The notes beneath the pieces were generated by a model. It was not told where the DNA came from and made no database searches. It saw only the letters and a program-made list of their open reading frames with translations. The position numbers and the translations under genes were made by a program. Below, piece by piece: positions 29,436 to 38,014 of a DNA stretch of 64,000 nucleotides; the first letter of the stretch is position 1; each line of letters starts with the position of its first letter. Source of the DNA: a virus. The DNA is taken from the IMG/VR virus record IMGVR_UViG_3300020157_000001, positions 1 to 64,000 of that record, one strand, 5' to 3'.

Positions 29436-29752
29436 TCGATGCCAGCTATCTCTAAGAAGTCGTCTTCCAGTAAGACTACATAGTTGTGACCACCCAAGTC
29501 AAACTGGAGAACAGGAATCCTGCTCGACGCGATGGCGTTCTTGGTTAAATCACGCAAGTCAAGGGCTTTAACGCTATATGACTTGGCGTTGATATCCATC
29601 TTGGTCTTGTTCTCAATAAGGAAGCGCTCGGTAGTCACGTCATTCTTACGTTTCCAGCCAGCTCCAGACATGATGTTTCGGGAGCCGTTGTACTTCTCAG
29701 CAGTGCGCTTCTCTTGAGCGTCTGACTTCTTCTGTACGTCAGTCCTGCTCAT
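29432..29752 (-). CDS. Hjc-like Holliday junction resolvase family protein
   Basis: 106 residues, ATG chosen for AGGA upstream and small overlap with the RecA-like gene. MSGAGWKRKNDV, FLIENKTKM and IPVLQFDLGGHNYVVL match the archaeal-type resolvase-like PD-(D/E)XK fold of phages (D in NDV, E-x-K in ENK). Expected to process recombination intermediates made by the RecA-like protein next to it. Confidence 0.65.
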   Translation of the reverse strand: MSRTDVQKKSDAQEKRTAEKYNGSRNIMSGAGWKRKNDVTTERFLIENKTKMDINAKSYSVKALDLRDLTKNAIASSRIPVLQFDLGGHNYVVLLEDDFLEIAGIE

Positions 29753-30845
29753 CTTCGTCCTCATATGCAAGGTCGCTCACGGGGGCGGTCATGGTATCAC
29801 GCTCGGCAACGGCAGCGAAGGCTGACTCCCAGAGGTCACGCTGCAAGTCCAAGTCTTCACGCACGGCAGCAGGGATGATCGTCGTAGCGCAGTCCTTACC
29901 ACGCCACGTGTTCTCCTTAAAGCTGTACGTCGCACCTCGGCGCTCAATGACTCCAAGAGACAGACAGACGTTGACCATATCCTTGATGGTATCGAACTGC
30001 CCCATCTTGAATGCACCGTTCTTGGTATCTGCGAAGTAGAAGTCAACCTGTGCCACCTGCTGTGGACGATAGGTCTTGTTCTTGAAGACTCGGGTCTTGA
30101 TGGTCTGACCCACACGGTCTTCGATGCTGCTACTTTCCTTGATCCACTCGGCATTGGTGACTTCCATGCGAGTGAAGAAGTAATAGTTCTTAGCCTTACC
30201 GCCGGGGGTCGTGCGTGGGTCACCGAACATGACACCGATCTTGTCACGCCACTGGTTGATAGCGATCATCGTACAGCCACGCTCTTCGTCAGTAAGACTA
30301 CGACGCTGTGCCACGGCTGACTTCTTGAAGAATCGACTAAGGATCTGTGCGCCCGTAGCAACCGAAGGTTCGTCCATATCCTTGTTCATCTCGGTGACTG
30401 TCACCATGGCAGGCAGGGAGTCTAGCACGACTAGATCGACGGCACGGTTAGACACGGCCTTGAGCACTAGGTCTAGTGCAGGCTCCATCTCGTTGGTCTC
30501 AATGACCCACATGCGATCAAGGTCTACCCCGAACGATGATGCGTACGACGGGACGTACTCCTCGGCAGCTACCCATAAGGCAATGAAGTTGGGGTCTAGT
30601 GCTTGGTTGGCAGCGATGGTCTTGTAGCAGAGGGCGGTCTTACCGCTGCTCTCTAGTCCAACGATCTCATTCCATTGGTTCTTAGCCCAGCCCCCACCAA
30701 GGGCAAGGTCATAAGCAAGGATGCCTGTGGTGAGATGAGGCACTTCTTGCCTAGCCTCTGATCCTAAGATCAGGATGGGGGCCTTCATCTTCTTGTTGAT
30801 ATCGGATGCTAGCTCTTGTAACGTCCTGAAACGGTCGTCAGCCAT
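29739..30845 (-). CDS. RecA/UvsX-type recombinase
   Basis: 368 residues from the ATG after GTGGAG; an in-frame ATG at 30914 in a TAATG junction would add 23 residues. Walker A GLESSGKT (63-70), AAEE, LVVLDSLPA (Walker B), and MIAINQWRDKIG (L2/QxR-like region) are those of RecA-fold strand-exchange proteins. It should coat ssDNA and drive homologous pairing, with the ssDNA-binding protein and polymerase encoded upstream. Confidence 0.85.
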   Translation of the reverse strand: MADDRFRTLQELASDINKKMKAPILILGSEARQEVPHLTTGILAYDLALGGGWAKNQWNEIVGLESSGKTALCYKTIAANQALDPNFIALWVAAEEYVPSYASSFGVDLDRMWVIETNEMEPALDLVLKAVSNRAVDLVVLDSLPAMVTVTEMNKDMDEPSVATGAQILSRFFKKSAVAQRRSLTDEERGCTMIAINQWRDKIGVMFGDPRTTPGGKAKNYYFFTRMEVTNAEWIKESSSIEDRVGQTIKTRVFKNKTYRPQQVAQVDFYFADTKNGAFKMGQFDTIKDMVNVCLSLGVIERRGATYSFKENTWRGKDCATTIIPAAVREDLDLQRDLWESAFAAVAERDTMTAPVSDLAYEDEDEQD

Positions 30846-30913
30846 AGTATTGTTCTCCACTTTATAGTTGTCTTGTGTAATGTCTTGTCTTTTAATGTTC
30901 TTACTACTAACCA

Positions 30914-31312
30914 TTACACCCAGCTAGATTGATCCCCCTGAGTAATTCCATTGGCTTTCCAGCCACACTCAAAGCATCGGGCAGAGGTGCGTGCCGGTGT
31001 TCCCGAATTGAGGTTATGAATGGCTCCGGTGTTGCTCATACCGAACACGTTTCCAGAGCCACAATTAGGACAGGAGTTATGTCCTTCGGAACGCATAGCT
31101 TGCCCACCCTTAACGCCCCAAGTGTTAAGGGCATCAATGAAGGTCTTGGGGATAGTTGGATCGTCTTGAGGAATGGGAACGGGTGACTGCTGCTGATATG
31201 GGGGTTGTTGAGGGGGAGGAGCATAAGGTTGCTGATATGGAAGTTGGTATGGCTGCTGCTGGGGTTGGGGGGTTCCACCCAACTTGCGGCTCCACCAATC
31301 AGAATTGCTCAT
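30914..31312 (-). CDS. Gln/Pro-rich protein with zinc ribbon
   Basis: 132 residues. A disordered Gln/Pro/Tyr segment (residues 15-55) precedes a C-terminal zinc ribbon: CPNC and CFEC. The ribbon could contact DNA or RNA polymerase; the linker suggests a tether. The ATG at 31312 is preferred. Coupled to the RecA-like gene. Confidence 0.6.
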   Translation of the reverse strand: MSNSDWWSRKLGGTPQPQQQPYQLPYQQPYAPPPQQPPYQQQSPVPIPQDDPTIPKTFIDALNTWGVKGGQAMRSEGHNSCPNCGSGNVFGMSNTGAIHNLNSGTPARTSARCFECGWKANGITQGDQSSWV

Positions 31313-31775
31313 AGTCGTCATCCTCATCATCTTCGTAGTCTGGGTCGAAATCCATATAGCCTATATCTTCTTTGTAACTATATTCTAAGGAATCAATTGG
31401 AACTGCTGTCTCAGTATCAGCATCGTATTCTGCTAACACGATGGTAGGAGAGTACGCCAACATGATGAGACCTTCCTCCTGTAGGCGCATAAGTGTAGCA
31501 GCCATAAGGGATACGAAAGCACTATAGGTTGATGACATATGGTCGAGATCCCAATCGGGTTGGCACACAAGATGCGTCATCCAACTAGCAGACTCCTTGG
31601 TGATATCAAGGACTCCTGAGGCGTTGAGTGCCGCCCACCTCCGTAGTACTGCCATGCGCTCAAGGAATACACCTTGGTCATCTGGGGTGCCATACCCGAT
31701 CTTCGCCGCCAACTCCTGTCCGTCGGTAACTGACATGTTGAGTATGAAGTTACGATGGTCAAGCATTTTACCCAT
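31299..31775 (-). CDS. Hypothetical protein with acidic tail, 158 residues
   Basis: Helical body (ERMAVLRRWAALNASGVLDI, FVSLMAATLMRLQEEG) and a strongly acidic end (DPDYEDDEDDDYEQF). Lies directly after the polymerase gene, so possibly an accessory replication protein. No family recognised. Confidence 0.55.
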   Translation of the reverse strand: MGKMLDHRNFILNMSVTDGQELAAKIGYGTPDDQGVFLERMAVLRRWAALNASGVLDITKESASWMTHLVCQPDWDLDHMSSTYSAFVSLMAATLMRLQEEGLIMLAYSPTIVLAEYDADTETAVPIDSLEYSYKEDIGYMDFDPDYEDDEDDDYEQF

Positions 31776-31781
31776 ATGGAA

Positions 31782-33905
31782 CTACCCCTTAGCGTCGTAC
31801 CAAGACCCAGCATACCCTGCCGAAACTTTGATAGGTATACCCCTAATGATACTCCCATCTCCCATAGCATGTATGATCTTGGGTTCCCATTCTCCTAGTT
31901 CTTCGGTAGGAACTGAGAGAACCAACTCGTCATGTACCTGAATGAGAAGCTTTACATTCGTGTTACGGATGAGCTTGTCCACGTTAACGATTGCCTGCTT
32001 GCACATCTCGGCAGCGGTGCCTTGGACAATAGCGTTCACGGCTTGGCGCTCGGCTGTCATGCGGAGAATACGTATCTTCTCATCGTTTCCAATGAGGTTT
32101 AGGTCAGGAAGTCTACGACGACGACCCCCCATAGTCTCAACATATCCAAGACGACGACCACGAACTACCACTTGTAGTTTCCAGTCTGTCATACCTTGAT
32201 ACGCCCTGTTATATTCCTTAATGACATCCTTAGCCCTGTCAAGGGTGATGACTCCGTTGGTGCTTTCCACCAAGCGCTTAGCTCCTCCACCGAATCCCAT
32301 GAGGAAGTTGGGGGTCTTGCCGTACACCTGACGCTCTTCGGAGGTGACATCATCTACGTGCTTGCCAAGGATAAGGGAAGCTGTGCCAGAGTGAACGTCG
32401 ATACCGCTCAAGAAGATCTTGGTGAGGTTCTTGTCCCCTGAGAACATAGCGAGGATGCGTAGCTCCACCTGATCGTAGTCAGCATCGAACAGCGAGTTGC
32501 CCGGTTCTGCTGTGAACAAGGAGCGTACCTTACCATCACGGGGGATGTTCTGTAGGTTGGGGCCGCTGCTGCTGAGACGGCCTGTAGCCGTGCGGTGCAA
32601 GTGGAACTGCGGGTGCAGTCTGCCTGAGTGGAGCATAGGGAGAAGACCTTCAACATATGTTGACTTCATCTTCGTGAGTTCCTGCCAGCCAAGGAGGTGG
32701 TCAACTACCTCATGCTTACCACGGAAGGACTCTAGTACGTCAGAGTCTACCGATGGGAGGGGGGCAGACTTAGCTCCTCCAGAGGTGAACTTCGTAGCCT
32801 TGAGGCCAAGTCCTCCCTCTTTCTTACCGGAGAATAGAAGCTGTCGCTTGTGCATGTTGGAGTCAGGGTTGAACCCCAGAGGAACGTGAGGGGACATCAG
32901 CAGGAGGAGGTTGTTCATCTCCAGAGTGAGAGACTTACCAAGCTTAGCCATTTCCCGCTTGTTCACCATCACACCAGCCTGCTCCATACGGGCAATAGGT
33001 CCGGTAACGGATATGTCCCCATACATGGCCTTAGTGAGGGAGGGGTGCTTTGTGATCTTACGGACGAGCTGCGAGTAGAGCATCCATGTCCACCGTGCGT
33101 CAAGATGCACGTAGTAACAAGCCTTGCTGAACGATATGTTCTCCATATCAGCACCCAGCTTGCCGTCACGATAGTACGGCGACCATTGCTCAAACTGGTT
33201 GCCGATCACCTTCTCCAGCGAGTAGCTCATCAGGTTCTCGCTGGTGATATGCATAAGGATCATGGTGTCGATGAGGCTGCCCTCAGGCATCCCACCGATG
33301 CTCTTAGCAATCGACCTAGCGTCGAACTTGATATTGTGCCCGACCTTAGGTATAGACGGGTCTAAGAACAGGGGGGCTAATGCACCCCATACTTCTGAGG
33401 GAGAGAGTTGCGTTGGGGGAGGGAGGAAGGTTCCCGGTACGAAGTACTTAGCCTTGGCTCCTGACTCCTTACCCGATGCAAGGACGGCGCGCATACCTAG
33501 AGGGGGCACAGTAGTACCATCGCCCCGCTCAGGAGGAGTAAGCATCTCACCGTGGGGATGAGTCATAGGGATAGCCCACGACTGCCCACGCACAGAGATA
33601 CCAATCCAAGTGACCTCGTTACGCAGAGGGTCTAGCGCCAGACTCTTCGTCCATGCCGCTTCCACTACCTGCTTGCTGCGAGCTATAACTGAGAGGTTGG
33701 TTGCCTTTAGCTCAGCCTGCTTGACGAGCCATTCCCGCTCAACCTCTTGGATGACTTCGGGATGGTTGTAGATGTTGCCGCGTGTCTCTACGTCAAAACA
33801 GAAGATACCTTCCGTAGTGATAGCGTCTACAACCTCTTGTAATGCTTCGGAGGTCGATACGTAGGGGGGCGTTGCCCCCCTACGTACCTCAGTTGGGTTG
33901 ACCAT
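31782..33905 (-). CDS. polA: DNA polymerase I family (family A) with 3'-5' exonuclease
   Basis: 707 residues. Exonuclease motifs: FCFDVETRG (D38/E40), GHNIKFDAR (191-195) and Y-x3-D (YVHLD). Polymerase motifs: A DADYDQVELRILA, B RQVYGKTPNFLMGFG, C QVHDELVLS. No 5'-3' exonuclease domain. In motif B Phe occupies the ribose-selectivity site of Pol I, and FG replaces the usual YG. It is the replicative polymerase of the phage. The ATG at 33905 is chosen; a longer frame overlaps the SSB gene. Confidence 0.95.
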   Translation of the reverse strand: MVNPTEVRRGATPPYVSTSEALQEVVDAITTEGIFCFDVETRGNIYNHPEVIQEVEREWLVKQAELKATNLSVIARSKQVVEAAWTKSLALDPLRNEVTWIGISVRGQSWAIPMTHPHGEMLTPPERGDGTTVPPLGMRAVLASGKESGAKAKYFVPGTFLPPPTQLSPSEVWGALAPLFLDPSIPKVGHNIKFDARSIAKSIGGMPEGSLIDTMILMHITSENLMSYSLEKVIGNQFEQWSPYYRDGKLGADMENISFSKACYYVHLDARWTWMLYSQLVRKITKHPSLTKAMYGDISVTGPIARMEQAGVMVNKREMAKLGKSLTLEMNNLLLLMSPHVPLGFNPDSNMHKRQLLFSGKKEGGLGLKATKFTSGGAKSAPLPSVDSDVLESFRGKHEVVDHLLGWQELTKMKSTYVEGLLPMLHSGRLHPQFHLHRTATGRLSSSGPNLQNIPRDGKVRSLFTAEPGNSLFDADYDQVELRILAMFSGDKNLTKIFLSGIDVHSGTASLILGKHVDDVTSEERQVYGKTPNFLMGFGGGAKRLVESTNGVITLDRAKDVIKEYNRAYQGMTDWKLQVVVRGRRLGYVETMGGRRRRLPDLNLIGNDEKIRILRMTAERQAVNAIVQGTAAEMCKQAIVNVDKLIRNTNVKLLIQVHDELVLSVPTEELGEWEPKIIHAMGDGSIIRGIPIKVSAGYAGSWYDAKG

Positions 33906-33912
33906 CTTGTGG

Positions 33913-34617
33913 TCAGTCCGCTCCAATATCCTCTGCGGCAATAGCCTGCAAAGTCTTACGTGGAGTGATCTGAATGATGGAGTTGCTGTACACAGTCTTG
34001 CTCAACTCGCTGAGTTGTGTAGCTGTGAGTGGGGCGTAGTCAGGCCAGTCTTCCTCAACGTCACGCTCCTTGACCAACTGAATGGCTGTGGCAGCGGAAC
34101 CCTTTTTACCAGTCAAGGTGCAAGCCCAATAGTTCTTGCTCAGAGGACCTTGGGTTGGATTGTTGTGGAAGTTCTTCAACTGATCCAGCACTCGGGGGCC
34201 AACGTCGAAGCTACGACGGACAGCACCGCCGCCCTTCTCCATGAGGAGGACGTTGAATGAGAAGCGTGCGCTTGGGCGGTCGCCAGCATCGCACAGAGGG
34301 CAACCGCTAGGGTCAACCGATGCGAGGCACGTGAACGACTTCTGTCCCGAACGCTCAATCCAGTGCTGGTGGTAGCTGGCGTATGGATCATCCTCATCGA
34401 ACTTGATAAGGACAGGGACGGATGAGAGCTTCAAACGCTGGGCGAATGGGCTGTCAGCCGCAATGACTGAATCGGCTGCTCCCCAGCCACGCTTGATAAC
34501 CCGATTCGCTGTAGCAGCGACCTCAGGGCTAACTTGCTCACGCTCTGGAGCGGAGGGAGGAGTGTCGATCTCCTCGGTGGATACTGCACTATCGTCGGTG
34601 TCGTCGTAACGGCCCAT
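33913..34617 (-). CDS. Putative single-stranded DNA-binding protein
   Basis: 234 residues. Acidic N-terminus, then a core with SFTCLASVDPSGCPLCDAGD, a Cys/His set recalling the zinc site of T4 gp32-like proteins, followed by beta-rich segments (RSFDVGPRVLDQL, NYWACTLTGKKGS). Its place directly upstream of the polymerase and RecA-like genes supports a ssDNA-binding role. Not proven by motif alone. Confidence 0.6.
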   Translation of the reverse strand: MGRYDDTDDSAVSTEEIDTPPSAPEREQVSPEVAATANRVIKRGWGAADSVIAADSPFAQRLKLSSVPVLIKFDEDDPYASYHQHWIERSGQKSFTCLASVDPSGCPLCDAGDRPSARFSFNVLLMEKGGGAVRRSFDVGPRVLDQLKNFHNNPTQGPLSKNYWACTLTGKKGSAATAIQLVKERDVEEDWPDYAPLTATQLSELSKTVYSNSIIQITPRKTLQAIAAEDIGAD

Positions 34618-34641
34618 GGTCTTCTCGTTTCTTGGAGTGTC

Positions 34642-35091
34642 TTAGGTAGTTGGGTATTGCTTGAGGTGCTGAATGAAACCAGTCCAGTCAGCGGTATTCG
34701 GTACGTCCAGTCGGAACTGATCGAACGCTTCGATCAAGTATACCACTTGATCTTGGGTGTACAATCGTCGCCCTTTGACTGGCTTACCTCCTAGGGTAGC
34801 ACCTTCGGGGGGGCGTGTCCTAATCTTAGGACGAGGCAACCACCCTTTGAGTTCCCATGATCGGATGGTCACAGGCTTTCTACCAAGGACTTTAGATACC
34901 GCCCCGATGGTGTAGCACTGTTGGGCTACTCCACCAACAGAGTACAGCTTAGAGGGAAGTTCGTTGAGAAACACAACCTTATCGTTCTTCGGAGGAAGTT
35001 CCCCACCCTTACGATTACGTGGGGTAGTACCACCGGGATAGTCTTTCGTATCCGTATCAGGGTTGTTGAACATGTCTAGTGGATCTCGCAC
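34642..35091 (-). CDS. MerR-type helix-turn-helix protein
   Basis: About 149 residues from GTG at 35091; a longer GTG start at 35139 with GAGAAGG upstream is possible. Residues about 60-120 are YTIGAVSKVLGRKPVTIRSWE, then GWLP and RRLYTQDQVVYL, the winged HTH of the MerR family. No effector domain, so a simple DNA-binding protein inside the replication block. It could regulate the operon or mark an origin. Confidence 0.7.
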   Translation of the reverse strand: MRDPLDMFNNPDTDTKDYPGGTTPRNRKGGELPPKNDKVVFLNELPSKLYSVGGVAQQCYTIGAVSKVLGRKPVTIRSWELKGWLPRPKIRTRPPEGATLGGKPVKGRRLYTQDQVVYLIEAFDQFRLDVPNTADWTGFIQHLKQYPTT

Positions 35092-35093
35092 GG

Positions 35094-35501
35094 TCAGTAC
35101 TCGTACTTCTTCTGAGGTGTGGGGGCGGCGAACGCCCACGTTACCTTCTCGGTATTGAATGAGCGCACGACGCTCTCTACCTCTGGGTGGAGGAATGCGT
35201 AGGCTGCAATCTTGTCAGGGTCAACGAACACCTGAGTTACCGTCGTGGTAACGTCATCAGTGATACCCATTTCCTTGGCCCATGCCTCTGCTGCATCGGC
35301 GTTCCAGAACTTGGATACACGACGCTCACGCTTGAGCAGGTATTCGCCCCCGGCCAGCCAGTAATGCCCTGACGAGTCCTGCTCTCCTGCTTTTTCCACT
35401 TGTGCCATGAGCATGTTCTTGAGTTCATCTTTACGCTCCGTGGCTGCTTTAACGTGTGCGGTCTGCTTCAGGTACTCTTCTGCGAGTCGGTCGATGTTCA
35501 T
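35094..35501 (-). CDS. Hypothetical protein with N-terminal coiled coil
   Basis: 135 residues; ATG chosen after GGGAG. Helical N-terminus (EYLKQTAHVKAATERKDELK), then a beta region (HYWLAGGEYLLKRERRV). Reminiscent of small phage proteins next to recombination nucleases, but no family is certain. Confidence 0.55.
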   Translation of the reverse strand: MNIDRLAEEYLKQTAHVKAATERKDELKNMLMAQVEKAGEQDSSGHYWLAGGEYLLKRERRVSKFWNADAAEAWAKEMGITDDVTTTVTQVFVDPDKIAAYAFLHPEVESVVRSFNTEKVTWAFAAPTPQKKYEY

Positions 35502-35540
35502 GGACGAGACCATACTCCCGCTATCGAAGAAAGTCAATCA

Positions 35541-37082
35541 CTAAACAGTAGATTCTTTTAAGAATGTTGTGAGGGTGCCTACGTCGATGCTCATAGCACC
35601 TTGCTCGTCTTGGTGCTTACCGTCCACGAAGGCTTCGTTGACCTGCCGCTTGTGCATGAGCATCTCGTACTGGCGCTCTTCGATGCTGCCCTGCATGACA
35701 AAGCTGACAATGTTAACGTGCGGAAAGGTAGATGATAGCCGTATGATACGCGCCTCTCGCTGTTCTAACTTACCGCTTGACCACGGGAGGTCGTAGCTGA
35801 TAAGGAAGTTAGCCATAGGGAGGTCAACGCCATACCCTCCAGCGTCAGACGATAGGAAGAGACGACACTTGGGGTCGGTAGCGAACTTCTGCTTTGCCTG
35901 ATCTCTAGCCTCTGCTGGCATACCTCCCATGAATAGGACGCTGCCAGTCATGTGGGAGGTGGCCTCTTGGATGAGGCGTAGGTTCTTCTTGAAGAAGGAG
36001 AAGAGGACTACCTTGTTCTTGGGGTCTTCCGACAGTACCTCTTCGATGAATTCTACGACTGCCTCTAGCTTGGGAGACTTAGCCACCCCACTCATCCAGC
36101 CCTCATCCACGATGTCAGATGCGTAAGCGCTGCCCATCGTCGTGGCAGGGTTCTTGTAGTCCGTGGCTGACCCTGTGACTAGAGCGGGGTTGTCGCAGAG
36201 CATACGCAAGACAGTTAGGCGAGCCATGATCTGACCCTGCGCTTCGTTGTCATCCCCACCGTTGTAGTGGGCAAACAGGCTAAATCCCCCACCGGCCTTA
36301 CGCATCACTGCTGAAAGCTGCGCTAGTAGGTCATTTGATATACGTCGATATGCCTCGGCACCCTTGCTGTCAAACGAAACTGGTACAACTGTGTGAATGA
36401 TTTTGGGGAGCTGATCCGCAATGTCTTCTCTTGTCTTACGCACCATACAGTCTTTCATAGCGGTATACATAACGGGTAAGTTGACGTACTTTAGCGCCTT
36501 GCCCCAGTGATCTCTACGAATAAACGTGCTATCAAATAGCTGGAAAGACCCTAATACATCCTTGTCTACGAACTCCATGATGGAGAACAGTTCTTCGGGG
36601 CGGTTCTCAATGGGCTGTCCCGTCAGGGCGTAGCGGTAGTGAATCGTCTTCCCAATCTTCTTGAGCAGCTTGGAGCGCTTGCTCGTACGGTTCTTAATCA
36701 TGGTGGCTTCGTCAATAATCATCGCCCCGAAGGTACCCATGAACTTCTGATCGTTGACGAGAGTCTCTGGGTTGACGATGACATAGCGAGAGCCGATGCT
36801 CATACGCCATGCCTTCTCACGCTGTGCTGGGCTACCGTCGATGACCGTTGCCTTAGCGTCTGTGAACTTAGCGATCTCTCGTAGCCACTGGAACTTGAGG
36901 CTAGCGGGGACGACAACTAGGCAGCGGTCTACCTCGCCTTGATCGTGCAGTTCCTCTAACGCAGAAAGGGTGATGACAGTTTTGCCACCACCCATCACTA
37001 CGCCAAGGAGCATCTGACCTCTATCTACCATGCGATCTTTAGCGTCCTGCTGGTATGGCCAGAGGGTTCCGTTAAAGGTCAT
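35541..37082 (-). CDS. SNF2-type helicase (second)
   Basis: 513 residues. WPYQQDAKDRM, a modified Walker A (GVVMGGGKT, 27-35), VVVPASLKFQW, DEAT (124-127) in place of DEAH, TGQPIENR, and C-terminal VLFSFFKK, SSDAGGYGVDL and LEQREARIIRL. All SF2/SNF2 motifs are present. Only distantly related to the helicase at 7622. Located between MerR-type and primase genes, so probably part of replication or recombination. Confidence 0.85.
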   Translation of the reverse strand: MTFNGTLWPYQQDAKDRMVDRGQMLLGVVMGGGKTVITLSALEELHDQGEVDRCLVVVPASLKFQWLREIAKFTDAKATVIDGSPAQREKAWRMSIGSRYVIVNPETLVNDQKFMGTFGAMIIDEATMIKNRTSKRSKLLKKIGKTIHYRYALTGQPIENRPEELFSIMEFVDKDVLGSFQLFDSTFIRRDHWGKALKYVNLPVMYTAMKDCMVRKTREDIADQLPKIIHTVVPVSFDSKGAEAYRRISNDLLAQLSAVMRKAGGGFSLFAHYNGGDDNEAQGQIMARLTVLRMLCDNPALVTGSATDYKNPATTMGSAYASDIVDEGWMSGVAKSPKLEAVVEFIEEVLSEDPKNKVVLFSFFKKNLRLIQEATSHMTGSVLFMGGMPAEARDQAKQKFATDPKCRLFLSSDAGGYGVDLPMANFLISYDLPWSSGKLEQREARIIRLSSTFPHVNIVSFVMQGSIEERQYEMLMHKRQVNEAFVDGKHQDEQGAMSIDVGTLTTFLKESTV

Positions 37083-38014
37083 GGGCAGAGCTTCGTGGTT
37101 TTGAACCCTGTGATCTGGGCATCCTGCATATCGCCAACATCCTTATCGGTAGAACCCTTGTAATCCCAGTACGACACACCCTTGCGAAAGGGTAGGCGCA
37201 GCTTAGCGAGACGACGGGTCTCCATAAGGCCAGCCTTATCTACGTATGGATTATCAAGTGCCATGATAAGTCTATCAAACCTTGACAACAGCAATGTAAT
37301 TTGATCTGATGACACATTGGCTCCAAAAGATGCAACAGGGGAGATATCGGTAGTATCCATAAGCCCTGCAAACCTTACGACATCTAAGGGGGACTCCATG
37401 AGCAGGGCGGTATGGCCTGTTGCTTGGGCGATACCGAACAATGTGCGACCCTTGTGTACACCTGTGGGCACGTTGACGAACCTGCCTACCCGCTTGCCTT
37501 GCCACCCCATAAGCTCACCGAGGGGGGACACGATAGGAATGATCGTCATGTTCTCTTCGGTGCCGCTCTTGTCAATGGCTACCCCGCCCCACCGGACACC
37601 AAACTTGCGTACGGTATCTCCGTCGAGTTGACGTAGGTCAATGATCGACTGAGGGAGGGGGGAGAACTGGGCGTACTTGATCCAGTCAACAGCTACTGCT
37701 GGTTCCTCCCACTCGTCAGAACGGGTAAGCCTGTCAATACCATTGCGTATGAGCAAGGTATTGATAGCCATGATGCTGTCAGGGTTACCAGTGATCTGGC
37801 TGACGAGGACGGGGAGGTTGCCTCGCGCCCCACAGGTGAAGCAATGCCACAGACCTGAGTCGGTGTTCATGTACCAAGAGTAGCGAGACGACTCTCGCCC
37901 CTTGGTCAGATGGTGGACGGGGCAGCGACCATTGATCTCGTCCCCTGACACACGCTTTACGTCCACACCTAGATCCATGATGATGGTGGCTAGGTCTTGT
38001 GCCCGTTCAGTCAT
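37079..38014 (-). CDS. dnaG: DnaG-type primase
   Basis: 311 residues, about half the bacterial length. CHC2 zinc finger CPVHH ... CFTC (C31, H34, C58, C61). TOPRIM Glu in LLMESPLDVV and acidic pair in MALDNPYVDKAG, where the usual D-x-D is stretched. No helicase-binding domain. Makes RNA primers for the polymerase. Overlaps the helicase gene upstream and the SNF2 gene downstream (ATGA). Confidence 0.85.
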   Translation of the reverse strand: MTERAQDLATIIMDLGVDVKRVSGDEINGRCPVHHLTKGRESSRYSWYMNTDSGLWHCFTCGARGNLPVLVSQITGNPDSIMAINTLLIRNGIDRLTRSDEWEEPAVAVDWIKYAQFSPLPQSIIDLRQLDGDTVRKFGVRWGGVAIDKSGTEENMTIIPIVSPLGELMGWQGKRVGRFVNVPTGVHKGRTLFGIAQATGHTALLMESPLDVVRFAGLMDTTDISPVASFGANVSSDQITLLLSRFDRLIMALDNPYVDKAGLMETRRLAKLRLPFRKGVSYWDYKGSTDKDVGDMQDAQITGFKTTKLCP

